DNA of 64,000 nucleotides from Flavobacterium pokkalii (GCF_014596575.1 NZ_NASZ01000018.1:24730-88729), one strand, 5' to 3'. Positions 45,812 through 53,885 are shown, counted from the first letter of the stretch. A program made the numbers and translations. The notes: generated by a model from the letters alone, not told the origin.

Positions 45812-47057
45812 AACTATTATAAACGAATTTCTATCAATATTAAATAATGATATTGCAAAGAATTCATTGGTATTTGATGGTAGTAATTTGAGATTTAAGA
45901 TTGAAAATAATTATCCCTCAAGTTTAGAAATAGCAAAAAAGATTTTTAAAACTATTAATGAGTTACTTAACGGTGAAATAGAAATAAAGCTTACTAGTTG
46001 TAAATTAAAGAATACTTTTTTCTATTTTGATTACGATAATTATTTACGTGATTACGAATATTACAAAGATGCTTTTACTAATTCCAATATTATAATACTT
46101 GATTTTGAGACAAAGATTTTATTCAAAGAGATTGATGAAGAATTTACAATAGAAAAAGCTGATATGTTCAACTATGTTCAGCATAGAGAATTACAAGAAT
46201 TTTTGATTTCAAAAAATGAGTTTACACCTTATCATGATAATTTAAGTAAGCAGTTTGTAATAATTGGAAAAGAGAAAGGAGCTTTTCATATAGGATATAA
46301 TTTACTTGAAAAAAGAAAAATTTCGAATGAAGATATTAAACCATTTATAGAAGAGCTTAAAACCGAATTTGTAAAGAAAGAATTTATTCAATTTTTCAAA
46401 GATGTAATCATAAACAGCATACATAGTACTGATATAAAAGACAGATTTTTTGAGTTAACCAAAAGTTTAAAACTATTACTTAATCTAACTGCAAAAGATT
46501 ATGAAAGTTATGTTTTGGATTTTGCTATCGATAAGATAAAATCGAAATTTAAAGAAGAGCGAAATAAATATTTTGAAAGTTTAGAAAAGAGTATCGATAC
46601 AGTAAGTAAACAAATTGTTTCATTTCCTTTAACTTTTGGAGCAACAGCATTTGCTAGTTATCAAGTGAAAGATAAGCCTTGGATACTTATTTTGATAGTT
46701 ATTGCATATTTACTCTACACATTCATTGCTTTTAAAGTATTATCTATAACAGATTACAATATTCTTTGTTTAAAATCAGATGTCAAGAAAGAAGAGGATG
46801 AAATTAAAAATGGATATGAAAAAGTTTATGCTGATTTTAAAGAAGATTTTATAAAGATATGGACTAAAATAAGAAAACTTGAAGGCTTAGTTTTAATTTT
46901 AAAATGGATTTTGTCTCTTCTATTTATAATTTTCTTACTATTTGCATTAGTTCAAATTTTTAATCCAGTTGCTTCAGATAAAAAAGAAAAAATATCAGTA
47001 GAAACACAGAACATTAATATAATTGTAAAAGAAAAAAAACATCCTAAAGAAAACTAG
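45789..47057 (+). CDS. Membrane protein of the NdpA operon, function unknown
   Basis: 422 aa. About 280 N-terminal residues are soluble alpha/beta with many acidic and aromatic residues and no motif I recognise. Two membrane segments follow: about 284-316 (WILILIVIAYLLYTFIAFKVL region) and 378-402 (ILKWILSLLFIIFLLFALVQ). They are joined by a charged coiled-coil of 50 residues (LKSDVKKEEDEIKNGYEKVY). The C-terminus is short and basic. The layout suggests a cytoplasmic sensor on a membrane hairpin. It overlaps ndpA by 23 bases and is 4 bases from the next gene, a strong sign that the products act together. Confidence 0.8.
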   Translation: MSSNETLKTIINEFLSILNNDIAKNSLVFDGSNLRFKIENNYPSSLEIAKKIFKTINELLNGEIEIKLTSCKLKNTFFYFDYDNYLRDYEYYKDAFTNSNIIILDFETKILFKEIDEEFTIEKADMFNYVQHRELQEFLISKNEFTPYHDNLSKQFVIIGKEKGAFHIGYNLLEKRKISNEDIKPFIEELKTEFVKKEFIQFFKDVIINSIHSTDIKDRFFELTKSLKLLLNLTAKDYESYVLDFAIDKIKSKFKEERNKYFESLEKSIDTVSKQIVSFPLTFGATAFASYQVKDKPWILILIVIAYLLYTFIAFKVLSITDYNILCLKSDVKKEEDEIKNGYEKVYADFKEDFIKIWTKIRKLEGLVLILKWILSLLFIIFLLFALVQIFNPVASDKKEKISVETQNINIIVKEKKHPKEN

Positions 47058-47061
47058 CTGT

Positions 47062-47985
47062 ATGGATGGATCAACTTTTTGGAAAAATTTTAACCTAGGC
47101 ACAGAACTGCAAGTGTCAGGAAACTTCATTTATAATTCACTTTCCATTTTTGATAAGATGGAAACTTTTTATCACGAGGAAGAAATATTTGAGTTTCTTT
47201 ATAATTTATCAGTTGGAATTGAGAGATTATTAAAAATCAATATAATCTTGATTGAGCACAATGACGATATAAATCAAGAAAGTTTTTTTGAAAGTATTAG
47301 AAATCATAATCATCAAGGTTTAATTCAACGAATTCAAAAAAAATATACTCTTAAAAAATCAAAACCTAAAGGAAGATTAATTCAGATACTTGGGAATTTT
47401 TATAATGAAATGCGTTATGATCGTTTTACTAACAAAGAACCTCAACGATACGACAAAGAGAAACAAATATTAATCGAATTCATTAATAAATATTTAAACA
47501 TTGAAATAAAAAATGAATTTCTCAATGTGACTAAAAATCAAGTTCAAATAAAGAAATTCATCGGAGAAACAGTCAAATCAATTGTAACTGAGCAATATGA
47601 TATACTTAGGAATGAAGCTCATAGATTGGGAATATTTGTTTATGAAATTAGATATCTCTCAAAAGCTTACAAGATTTTCATAATGGAACAGTTTGATTTT
47701 GAATTTGAAAATCGTATTCAAAAAGAATTATTAATAAAATTGATAAATGATGATAATTTACTTTTAAAAGAATTCTTGAAAGAAATCAAACCTCTTGATT
47801 TTGATAATTATGATGGTAATTTTTATATAAAATGTATTCTCAATAGATTAACAGCTTTAAATCTTGATGGTGAGCTTGATGTTTTATATGAAGAAACAGA
47901 AAATTTAGAGGAAAGAATTGAATTTTTGGATTGTTTAGGAAATGAGGATGTTAGTTTTTATTTTGATGATGAAGATTTAAATTAA
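47062..47985 (+). CDS. Helical protein with HEPN-like features, function unknown
   Basis: 307 aa, all-helical and soluble. The N-terminal 130 residues look HEPN-like: FLYNLSVGIERLLKINIILIEHN, then IRNHNHQGLI (an R-N-x-x-H type motif) and GNFYNEMRYDRF. HEPN domains are often RNases in toxin-antitoxin and abortive-infection systems. The remainder is helical with an acidic C-terminal tail (CLGNEDVSFYFDDEDL). The HEPN reading is by eye and weak; the R-H pair could be coincidental. It is third in the tightly spaced NdpA operon. Confidence 0.7.
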   Translation: MDGSTFWKNFNLGTELQVSGNFIYNSLSIFDKMETFYHEEEIFEFLYNLSVGIERLLKINIILIEHNDDINQESFFESIRNHNHQGLIQRIQKKYTLKKSKPKGRLIQILGNFYNEMRYDRFTNKEPQRYDKEKQILIEFINKYLNIEIKNEFLNVTKNQVQIKKFIGETVKSIVTEQYDILRNEAHRLGIFVYEIRYLSKAYKIFIMEQFDFEFENRIQKELLIKLINDDNLLLKEFLKEIKPLDFDNYDGNFYIKCILNRLTALNLDGELDVLYEETENLEERIEFLDCLGNEDVSFYFDDEDLN

Positions 47986-48002
47986 TTTAAAGTATTACTA
48001 TT

Positions 48003-48704
48003 TTGGAATTTCCTAACTTCTTCTTTTATACCCAACCTAACGATAACCGTGAAAAATATACATTCAGTTTTGGTGAAAATGGTATTCACTATACTTTGAT
48101 GTATGTAGCCCATAAAAAAGCGTTTGACTTTCACAAAAAAGATGATAATGTCAAGGATATTGATAACATTAATCCTTATGAGCCATTTTTTGAAATGTCA
48201 TCTTTTAAATTTTTTCGTTTTTTACGAAAAAATGCTATAGTTCAAGAATATCTACTAAAGGAGTTTGTTGTAAAAAATAAAATAAACCTTGGGAAACTTA
48301 AAAAGAATAACTGTTGGTTGTTACAACTAGGGAATATTAATTTTTCGCAAGAAGTTTATAAAACCGAAAGAAAAGGAAGAATGTTGAAGTCAAATAGAAA
48401 ATTTGAGTTTAACCAAATGATAAATGAAATGGAAATTTTACATCCTGATGAAATTAAAAACATCAATTGTAATGTTTTCAGTGTTGTGAAGTATAAAAAT
48501 GGAATTACAACTTTCGAGGGCTTTATTTATAGAATAAATGGTAAGCTATATTTTTGGAACAAAAAGAATATTAATCAATTAATGAAACTTACGATAGTTT
48601 CAAATTACAATCTTTTATCTCAAATCAACTTTATAAATAAAGAAGAATTGCTACAAAAACTTTATAAAATAATTACTAGAAAGTATAAGTCTTTAAGAAA
48701 ATGA
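48003..48704 (+). CDS. Unknown protein, fourth gene of the NdpA operon
   Basis: 233 aa from a TTG; the first internal ATG is at residue 33, inside conserved-looking sequence, so TTG is preferred. Soluble, basic and aromatic. I recognise no domain: an N-terminal beta-rich part with FSFGENGIHYTLMYVAHKK, a helix pair in SSFKFFRFLRKNAIVQEYLL, then VFSVVKYKNGITTFEGFIYRINGKLYFW and a basic C-terminal helix. It lies 17 bases after the HEPN-like gene and probably closes the operon. Confidence 0.65.
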   Translation: MEFPNFFFYTQPNDNREKYTFSFGENGIHYTLMYVAHKKAFDFHKKDDNVKDIDNINPYEPFFEMSSFKFFRFLRKNAIVQEYLLKEFVVKNKINLGKLKKNNCWLLQLGNINFSQEVYKTERKGRMLKSNRKFEFNQMINEMEILHPDEIKNINCNVFSVVKYKNGITTFEGFIYRINGKLYFWNKKNINQLMKLTIVSNYNLLSQINFINKEELLQKLYKIITRKYKSLRK

Positions 48705-48742
48705 TTTTTTGTCATACATTTGATAAGAATTAATAAAATAAA

Positions 48743-50122
48743 ATGCTCAATCCAACCGAAATAAAGTCAATAATAGCTTCTGGAGAAGGCTACAATGCCG
48801 AATTCAAAGTAAGTATTCCAAGTAAAATAAAAGAAATCACCGAAGAAGTTTGTGCTTTTGCAAATGCTTCAGGAGGTGTTGTTTTAATTGGCGTTGACGA
48901 TGCTAATACCATCAAAGGGATAACCATTGATAATGCAAAACGTTCTGCAATACAAAATTCAATAAACGAAATATCTCCAGTACTGAAATGTGATTTTAAT
49001 ATTGTTGAGTTAGATGGCAAAGATATAGCAGTAATTGAAGTTCCTTCAGGTCAAAATAAGCCTTATGTTTTATCTGGAGCTATTTATGTACGCCAAGGTC
49101 CAAATTCCCAAAAATTGACAACAGTTGAAGAAATGAGAGATTTTTTTCAACAAGCAGACAAAATTTATTTTGATGATGCCATCTGCAAAGAAGCCAATAT
49201 AGAAAATGACATTGCAAAAGAAAATATCAATACATTTCGATTTGAAGCAGGTTTAGTAAATGCCACTTCAGACGAACAATTATTTACCAATTTAAAACTA
49301 ATTACAAATGATGGCCAATTAAAAAACGGTACTGTTTTGTTTTTCGGAAGTAATCCGGAAAAGTTTTTTGATAAAGCAGTTATCCGTTGTGTTGCATTTG
49401 ATGGTACAGATAAACGATATATTGTTGATGATAAAATAATGACAGGAACATTATATCAACAATATCAAAAAAGTATGATTTGGTTAAAATCAAAACTAAA
49501 TGTACGATATGATATTGAAGGAGAAGGTGGAAAACCAAGAAAAGAACTATGGGAAATCCCAGAAATAGCTTTTAAAGAAACAATTATAAATTCTTTAGCT
49601 CACCGTGATTATTATGATAAGGGAGCCAGAATAACTATCGAAGTTTTTAATGACCGGGTAGAAATATCAAATCCTGGTGGCTTAGTAAGTGCAGTACCAA
49701 AAAGTGAATTTGGTAAAAGAAGTGCTAGTAGAAATCCATTAATTTTTGGTTTATTCGAAAGAATGCGATTAGTAGAACAGATAGGTTCAGGAATAACTCG
49801 TATTAGAGATGTAATGAATGATGAAGGATTAACTCCTCCAGAATTTAATACTGATGGAATGTTTACTGTTACATTAAGAAGACCTTTCGATTTTGAAAAG
49901 TGGGTAGAAAAGTGGGTAGATAAACTAACAGATAATAGAGTTAAAATTCTTAGAGAAGTTCATAATAATCATAAAGTAACTAAAAAAGAATTAGAACAAA
50001 CTGTAGGTATAAGTGCTTCTGCTATAGATAATAACATAGATTTTTTAAAAGATTTAGGATTACTTAGTAGAGAAGGTAGTGATAAAGGTGGTTATTGGAA
50101 AATCATCCCTATTTTACCATAA
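48743..50122 (+). CDS. AlbA_2/Schlafen-type ATP-binding protein with C-terminal HTH
   Basis: 459 aa. The AlbA_2 domain (about 5-120) has ESGEGYNAEFK-like GEGYNAEFKVS, CAFANASGGVVLIGVDD and YVRQGPNSQK. A GHKL-like ATP-binding domain (about 255-360) has IINSLAHRDYYDKGARITIEVFNDRVEISNPGGL and MRLVEQIGSGITRIRD. A winged HTH closes the protein (VTKKELEQTVGISASAIDNNIDFLKDLGLL). Such proteins are often annotated RecG-like helicases but have no helicase motifs; they are regulators or defence-associated proteins of islands. Codons for EKWVEKWVDK come from a tandem GTGGGTAGA-type repeat that recurs right after the stop. Confidence 0.88.
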   Translation: MLNPTEIKSIIASGEGYNAEFKVSIPSKIKEITEEVCAFANASGGVVLIGVDDANTIKGITIDNAKRSAIQNSINEISPVLKCDFNIVELDGKDIAVIEVPSGQNKPYVLSGAIYVRQGPNSQKLTTVEEMRDFFQQADKIYFDDAICKEANIENDIAKENINTFRFEAGLVNATSDEQLFTNLKLITNDGQLKNGTVLFFGSNPEKFFDKAVIRCVAFDGTDKRYIVDDKIMTGTLYQQYQKSMIWLKSKLNVRYDIEGEGGKPRKELWEIPEIAFKETIINSLAHRDYYDKGARITIEVFNDRVEISNPGGLVSAVPKSEFGKRSASRNPLIFGLFERMRLVEQIGSGITRIRDVMNDEGLTPPEFNTDGMFTVTLRRPFDFEKWVEKWVDKLTDNRVKILREVHNNHKVTKKELEQTVGISASAIDNNIDFLKDLGLLSREGSDKGGYWKIIPILP

Positions 50123-50147
50123 GTGGGTAGAAAAGGTGGGTAGAAAA
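49898..50147. repeat. GTGGGTAGAAAA repeats in and after the AlbA_2 gene
   Basis: GTGGGTAGAAAA-like units occur twice at about 49900-49922 in frame and twice at about 50124-50147 just past the stop, 224 bases apart. Confidence 0.55.
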
Positions 50148-50242
50148 ACAAAAACAAATTTTAAATAAATTATCTCATTCACCTGCACAAAAATCGCTCC
50201 TAGTCCAAGTATTCCTAGCATCAATGCTGCCGTTTGCTTCAT
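50114..50242 (-). pseudogene. Possible 5' remnant of a small membrane-protein gene
   Basis: Minus-strand codons from 50242 read MKQTAALMLGILGLGAIF then VQVNE, which looks like a genuine signal or membrane start. The frame then runs into the tail of the opposite AlbA_2 gene and stops after 42 aa. It is either a fragment or chance. Confidence 0.25.
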
Positions 50243-50265
50243 TTCGTTAATTTCATTTAAAAAAT

Positions 50266-50550
50266 ATGAGTAAATATTTAGGTTTAGATTTAGGGAGTAA
50301 TTCAATTGGCTGGGCTATAATAGACGATTCAGCAAAGAAAACTATAAATTATGGTGTACATAATTTTGACAATACAAATGGCAAAAAAAGGATTAAAATA
50401 AAAAAGCCAAAAAACCAGACAATTTTAATATTAAATATATTAATTTGTATATCGGCTGCGTTTTGTATGGTTAATCTTGAAAATTGGCAATTTTGGCTAA
50501 ATATCATTCTAACAATTTTTATTGCCAAAATCACATTATCAAGTCAATAA
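50266..50550 (+). CDS. Small protein with Cas9-like RuvC-I motif and C-terminal membrane hairpin
   Basis: 94 aa. Residues 3-20 read KYLGLDLGSNSIGWAIID, close to the RuvC-I start of type II-C Cas9 and IscB proteins, with the catalytic-type Asp at D8; the following INYGVHNFD matches the Cas9 GVxxF strand. A basic patch (KKRIKIKKPK) follows, then two hydrophobic helices (about 52-68 and 74-92). There is no bridge helix, HNH or PAM domain and no CRISPR array in the window, so it is not a nuclease of that kind. It could be a membrane-tethered RNase-H-fold protein, a Cas9-derived decoy, or an actin-like fragment. The ATG is good and the UPF0489 gene follows 8 bases after the stop. Confidence 0.6.
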   Translation: MSKYLGLDLGSNSIGWAIIDDSAKKTINYGVHNFDNTNGKKRIKIKKPKNQTILILNILICISAAFCMVNLENWQFWLNIILTIFIAKITLSSQ

Positions 50551-50558
50551 AGTTCTTT

Positions 50559-51353
50559 ATGAAATTTAGAAATCCTTACTACATAGTTCCTCCAGGTTCC
50601 GCTAAACAAATTTTATCACATCCATTTTTGAAAAGCGGAGTAACTGAATTAGCCATTTTTCAAGAACACCGATATGCTTTTTTTTATTGGCTAAAATGGA
50701 CTAGAGAAAATACAAATGGTAAACCACCTTGTTTAGTAAGCTTAGATTGGCATCAAGATTTGTGTTATCCGTGTGAAAAAGAAAAGAAGTGGCTGTCTAA
50801 ACTTGATCAATCTAATGATGGCGAAGTAGCTTTATTTAGTTGGGCTAAATTGGCAGGGAATAATGACGGTCACATTTTATCTGCTGCATATCTGAATATT
50901 ATTGGAGATATTTATGTTCACTGCCGACAAGGTACTTTTGAAAGCAATTGGGAAGATGAAGAACTTATCGATATAAATGGCAACAAACATATAATTAGAA
51001 AGTTTAAAACACATAAAGAACTTGAAGACTATCTGATTGCTTCTAATGAAACCAAAGTATATTTCGACATAGATTTAGACTTTTTCACCTTGAATAATCC
51101 TTACAATGGAAAAGGTAAAAAATTCACATATATGAAAAAAGAAGAAATTCAAAATATACTTTCAATAGATAATCCTTTAACAAAATGGATATTTGAGAGA
51201 CTGTGTGGTTTTACTATAGCAACCGAACCAGAACATTGTGGAGGACTTCTAAAGTCAAATAAACTTTTGGATATTATTAACAGAATATATTTCAAACCGA
51301 GTATTTATTCTGAAAATTGCGATTGGAAACACAAAAAAGATAATAAACGATAA
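50559..51353 (+). CDS. UPF0489 (C5orf22-like) family protein
   Basis: 264 aa from the ATG at 50559; an earlier in-frame start would overlap the RuvC-like gene. Family segments are LVSLDWHQDL (metal-type DWH) near residue 63, GHILSAAYLN, and VYFDIDLDFFTL (DIDLD), followed by CGFTIATEPEHCGG. The Asp/His clusters resemble the manganese site of arginase-like hydrolases, to which UPF0489 is thought to be related; the reaction is unknown. The protein is soluble. It is 8 bases after the RuvC-like gene, so the two may be co-transcribed. Confidence 0.82.
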   Translation: MKFRNPYYIVPPGSAKQILSHPFLKSGVTELAIFQEHRYAFFYWLKWTRENTNGKPPCLVSLDWHQDLCYPCEKEKKWLSKLDQSNDGEVALFSWAKLAGNNDGHILSAAYLNIIGDIYVHCRQGTFESNWEDEELIDINGNKHIIRKFKTHKELEDYLIASNETKVYFDIDLDFFTLNNPYNGKGKKFTYMKKEEIQNILSIDNPLTKWIFERLCGFTIATEPEHCGGLLKSNKLLDIINRIYFKPSIYSENCDWKHKKDNKR

Positions 51354-52690
51354 GATTTTCATTCCAATTGCCACTCCTTGCCAACGCTCCTAAAAAAATT
51401 ACTGTCATGGTTTTGCCCCACCTCACATCAAGCACATTGCCTGCTGGCTAAAGCGTTTTGTTCAAAATAGAAAAATTCGATAAGCCATCAGTCAAAGAGC
51501 TTGTCCAATGCTAAAACAAAAACACGTACGCTTCGCAACTCATGCCAGTAATTTTTTCTCCAAAGCTTAGTTACATAATGTGGCATTATAGTGCATGAAG
51601 AACTATCCTGCTCCCAATGAAATTTAAGGATGCACTATAATAACATTATGTAAAAAAGCCGCTCACCCAACGCGCTTGCCAGTGGCTTCAGGACAACATT
51701 TTTTGCAGCTCCCATCGCACCACCCAGCTACAAAAAAATACCGTCCTTCGCCACTGTCTTTAACAATATTCTGTATTTCATCTGAAACTTTACGATTATC
51801 ATTGCTTTTAAGAACGTTTGCGTTTACTGTTTTTATCTACTTTGTGCTTAAATAGGAAGTGTTTTCATTGCTTTTGTAAGTAATAAAATGGCTTTAGATT
51901 TTCAGTTTATTTGCCTATGGTAAAAGCCATTTTATTACCCACAAAATCAAAATTCCCTGCAAGAGTATTATTTTTTATTTGCCAGAACATCAAAATACAT
52001 TTTTTCCGTGATAGCTGATGCCTTTGTATTACTCACCCAAATACTTCTGAACACTAAAAGCTGAACACTGAACACTATTTCTGGCACCAGCTATCACAAA
52101 AACAATCAGAACATCCAGATAAACAAATAAAAAATAATACCCTTGCCTGCGCTACTGCCAACGCACTAGGTAAGTATTTGCGTTGTTTTTTGAAGATGCT
52201 TTCCTTTTCCATATCAACATTCCGACTATACACTAACCACTGCTTACGGAACACTACTCAAGCATCCTCAAAAATCAAATAGTAAAAAAGAGTATCAAAT
52301 TTTTCAGCCGGATGAAAAACGTTTTTATTATTTGATTTTGGAATTTCCATCCGTCCAAAAAATTGGATACCCTTTCCGAAGACGTCTATTTTTCAAATCA
52401 ATACTCATTTCTTCAGCTAAAATCCAATTAAACGAGAAAATTTTGATTAGATATTTCAAAATAAAAAATAAAAAAAAGAGAGCAAAGCTAAGTTCCAGGT
52501 ATTCAAAAAAGCAAGTTCAAGCCCTCCGGGTTTCATAAAAAATCTCCACCCTTATTTTTCCAGTTGAATATTTTGCTGAACACTAAAAACTGCCTGCTGA
52601 ACACTTCTATTTAGGGTAGTATTTTTTCTGAAAAACCTGCTTTTTTGAAACCTTACACTAGAAGAACGGCTTTCTTTTTTTTCTTTTTCT
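51354..52690. repeat. Noncoding tract packed with long imperfect inverted repeats
   Basis: No convincing gene in 1.3 kb, and codon-like structure is absent. Arm pairs found by reading: 51393-51409/51541-51557 (16 of 17), 51571-51595/51631-51653, 51678-51694/51743-51758 with inner 51698-51710/51726-51739, 51870-51895/51923-51948 (perfect over 16), 51959-51981/52124-52146 (perfect over 17) with inner 52008-52022/52083-52097, 52185-52201/52260-52276, 52271-52290/52321-52339, 52292-52318/52344-52370 and 52498-52515/52636-52652. GAACACT is repeated in several loops, and CCAACGC recurs at about 51381, 51666 and 52158. A large structured RNA, an origin of transfer or replication, or an array of attC-like sites would each fit. 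Strand of any RNA is unknown. Confidence 0.7.
51571..51653. repeat. Long hairpin within the noncoding tract
   Basis: TTACATAATG and ATTATAGTGCA on the left arm pair with their complements on the right arm, with a 2-base bulge and a loop of about 35 bases. Confidence 0.6.
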
Positions 52691-52790
52691 TTTGAAAAAA
52701 TTTAATGGTGCAGAGCGTAGCGAGGCACTTGGTCATTCATCAGAAACAGTAGGGAAATTAGAAGAAAAGCTAATCCTTAAATCCAAAGCC

Positions 52791-53216
52791 ATGATGAATT
52801 TTATCGTTAAAACCCACAAAAAGGACTTGGTTTACAACAAGCCACATTTATTCATTCTTAACAAAGGTATGAACAGCGGTAAACCCCAAAAAGAGCCATT
52901 TACCAATAGTTTTGTAGTTATTTTTCAAAATGAAGAAGATTGTGAGAATATTTATTTTGTGGCTTACAGCTTATGGAAAACCAGGTTTTGGCATCCATTC
53001 TTAGTGGGTTCAGTTATTCCCTTTTTACGCCTTCAAAGTTTTTCAAAAGAATTCAATCTAAAAACCAGTTTGATGATGCAGGAACACGATGAGCATCTAA
53101 AACAAGTGGCAGCCTTAAAACTTCTGGAACAAAAAGAAAAACAATTCCACCAGAATATCAATCTTATTAACGATATGCGTAGGGTTATTTTATACCGCTA
53201 TTGCAAGAAAAACTGA
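52791..53216 (+). CDS. DUF6943-like protein of Bacteroidota mobile elements
   Basis: 141 aa from the ATG at 52791. The frame is open for about 33 more codons, but those include a GAGCGTAGCGAGGC-type repeat segment and no ATG. Soluble. Segments FIVKTHKKDLVYNKPHLFILNKGMNSGKP, NSFVVIFQNEEDCENIYFVAYSLWKTRFWHPFLVGSVIPFLRL and a C-terminal helix with MRRVILYRYCKKN match a family I associate with Bacteroidota plasmids and conjugative elements. Function unknown. It is followed closely by a 59-aa partner. Confidence 0.68.
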   Translation: MMNFIVKTHKKDLVYNKPHLFILNKGMNSGKPQKEPFTNSFVVIFQNEEDCENIYFVAYSLWKTRFWHPFLVGSVIPFLRLQSFSKEFNLKTSLMMQEHDEHLKQVAALKLLEQKEKQFHQNINLINDMRRVILYRYCKKN

Positions 53217-53241
53217 TTAATTAACCTTTAAAATCACTCCT

Positions 53242-53421
53242 ATGAGCATTTTTTTATTATTCCAAACAGACAATTGGAAATCAAGAGCATCAAGAGTCTT
53301 TTTTGGTGCTTTTGACAGCAGAAACAAAGCAATTGATTTTGCTAAATACAATCATTTGTATTGTAACAATTCAGAAGTGGTAGTCGTTGAGGTACAACTT
53401 AATCAATTTGGTGAAATCTAA
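53242..53421 (+). CDS. Small unknown protein (59 aa)
   Basis: ATG at 53242, stop at 53419-53421. It reads MSIFLLFQTDNWKSRASRVF then a charged helix SRNKAIDFAKYN and a strand EVVVVEVQLNQFGEI, a compact beta-alpha-beta pattern that looks real rather than random. It lies 25 bases after the DUF6943-like gene and ahead of a terminator, so the two are probably one unit. Similar short proteins follow DUF6943 genes in other Bacteroidota elements, from memory. Confidence 0.6.
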   Translation: MSIFLLFQTDNWKSRASRVFFGAFDSRNKAIDFAKYNHLYCNNSEVVVVEVQLNQFGEI

Positions 53422-53429
53422 AAGCAAAA

Positions 53430-53455
53430 AAAGCCTGATCTCACGACCAGGCTTT
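53430..53455. terminator. Bidirectional terminator between convergent cassettes
   Basis: A perfect 8-bp stem AAAGCCTG / CAGGCTTT with a 10-base loop. On the minus strand it is followed by seven T, so it ends the minus-strand cassette that stops at 53497 and probably also the plus-strand pair. Confidence 0.7.
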
Positions 53456-53496
53456 CAATTTGTCTAACCCAAAGGTCACCACAACTAGGGCTAAAC

Positions 53497-53673
53497 TTAT
53501 TTTTTGTGCCTCTTATTTAGGCTTTTAAGCAGTAACGAAATCATAAAACTGACAACTGCTCCAACAGTAGCCAAGACCGCTGTCTTTACAATATCTTCAG
53601 ATTGAATATTAGGTACTATACTTAAAAATGTGCCTCCGGCAGTTCCCATTAAGGTATGATTATTGGCTGTCAT
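53497..53673 (-). CDS. Small one-helix membrane protein (58 aa)
   Basis: ATG complement at 53671-53673, stop at 53497-53499. It begins MTANNHTLMGTAGGTFLSIV and has one membrane helix (AVLATVGAVVSFMISLLL) followed by a basic tail KSLNKRHKK, the shape of a holin or a small phage-type membrane protein. It overlaps the start-proximal neighbour by 14 bases, which implies translational coupling within the cassette. Confidence 0.6.
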   Translation of the reverse strand: MTANNHTLMGTAGGTFLSIVPNIQSEDIVKTAVLATVGAVVSFMISLLLKSLNKRHKK

Positions 53674-53875
53674 CGGTAGTGGTAAGCTGACTTGCAGCAG
53701 ATAAAACTCCTCCGGCTACTGCTACATAACCGCCAATAGTGGTTACTATTACCGGTAATGCGATTGGAGCTGCTATAATCGTTCCGCCTATAGCTGCCAT
53801 AGCCAAACCAACATTTCGAAGCACTTTAAAAAACTTTGGTGTGGGAGCTGAAGCTCTATTTATAATTTTTTTCAT
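53660..53875 (-). CDS. Small Ala/Gly-rich membrane protein (71 aa)
   Basis: 71 aa. A basic N-terminus (MKKIINRASAPTPKFFKVLRN) is followed by a hydrophobic, glycine- and alanine-rich region of about 40 residues (GLAMAAIGGTIIAAPIALPVIVTTIGGYVAVAGGV) that can form two helices, then a polar tail. Small proteins like this sit beside DUF5675 genes in many Flavobacteria. It might be a pore, holin or pilin-like piece; none is proven. Confidence 0.7.
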   Translation of the reverse strand: MKKIINRASAPTPKFFKVLRNVGLAMAAIGGTIIAAPIALPVIVTTIGGYVAVAGGVLSAASQLTTTDDSQ

Positions 53876-53885
53876 AATCTAATAA

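Noticed and set aside
50266..50550. A working type II CRISPR-Cas9 system
   Set aside because: Only the RuvC-I-like start is present, with no HNH, no Cas1/Cas2, no tracrRNA and no repeat-spacer array anywhere in the window.
52332..52538. A 68-codon plus-strand open frame in the hairpin tract
   Set aside because: It is Lys/Ser-rich, lies across inverted-repeat arms and has no recognisable pattern; more likely a chance frame.
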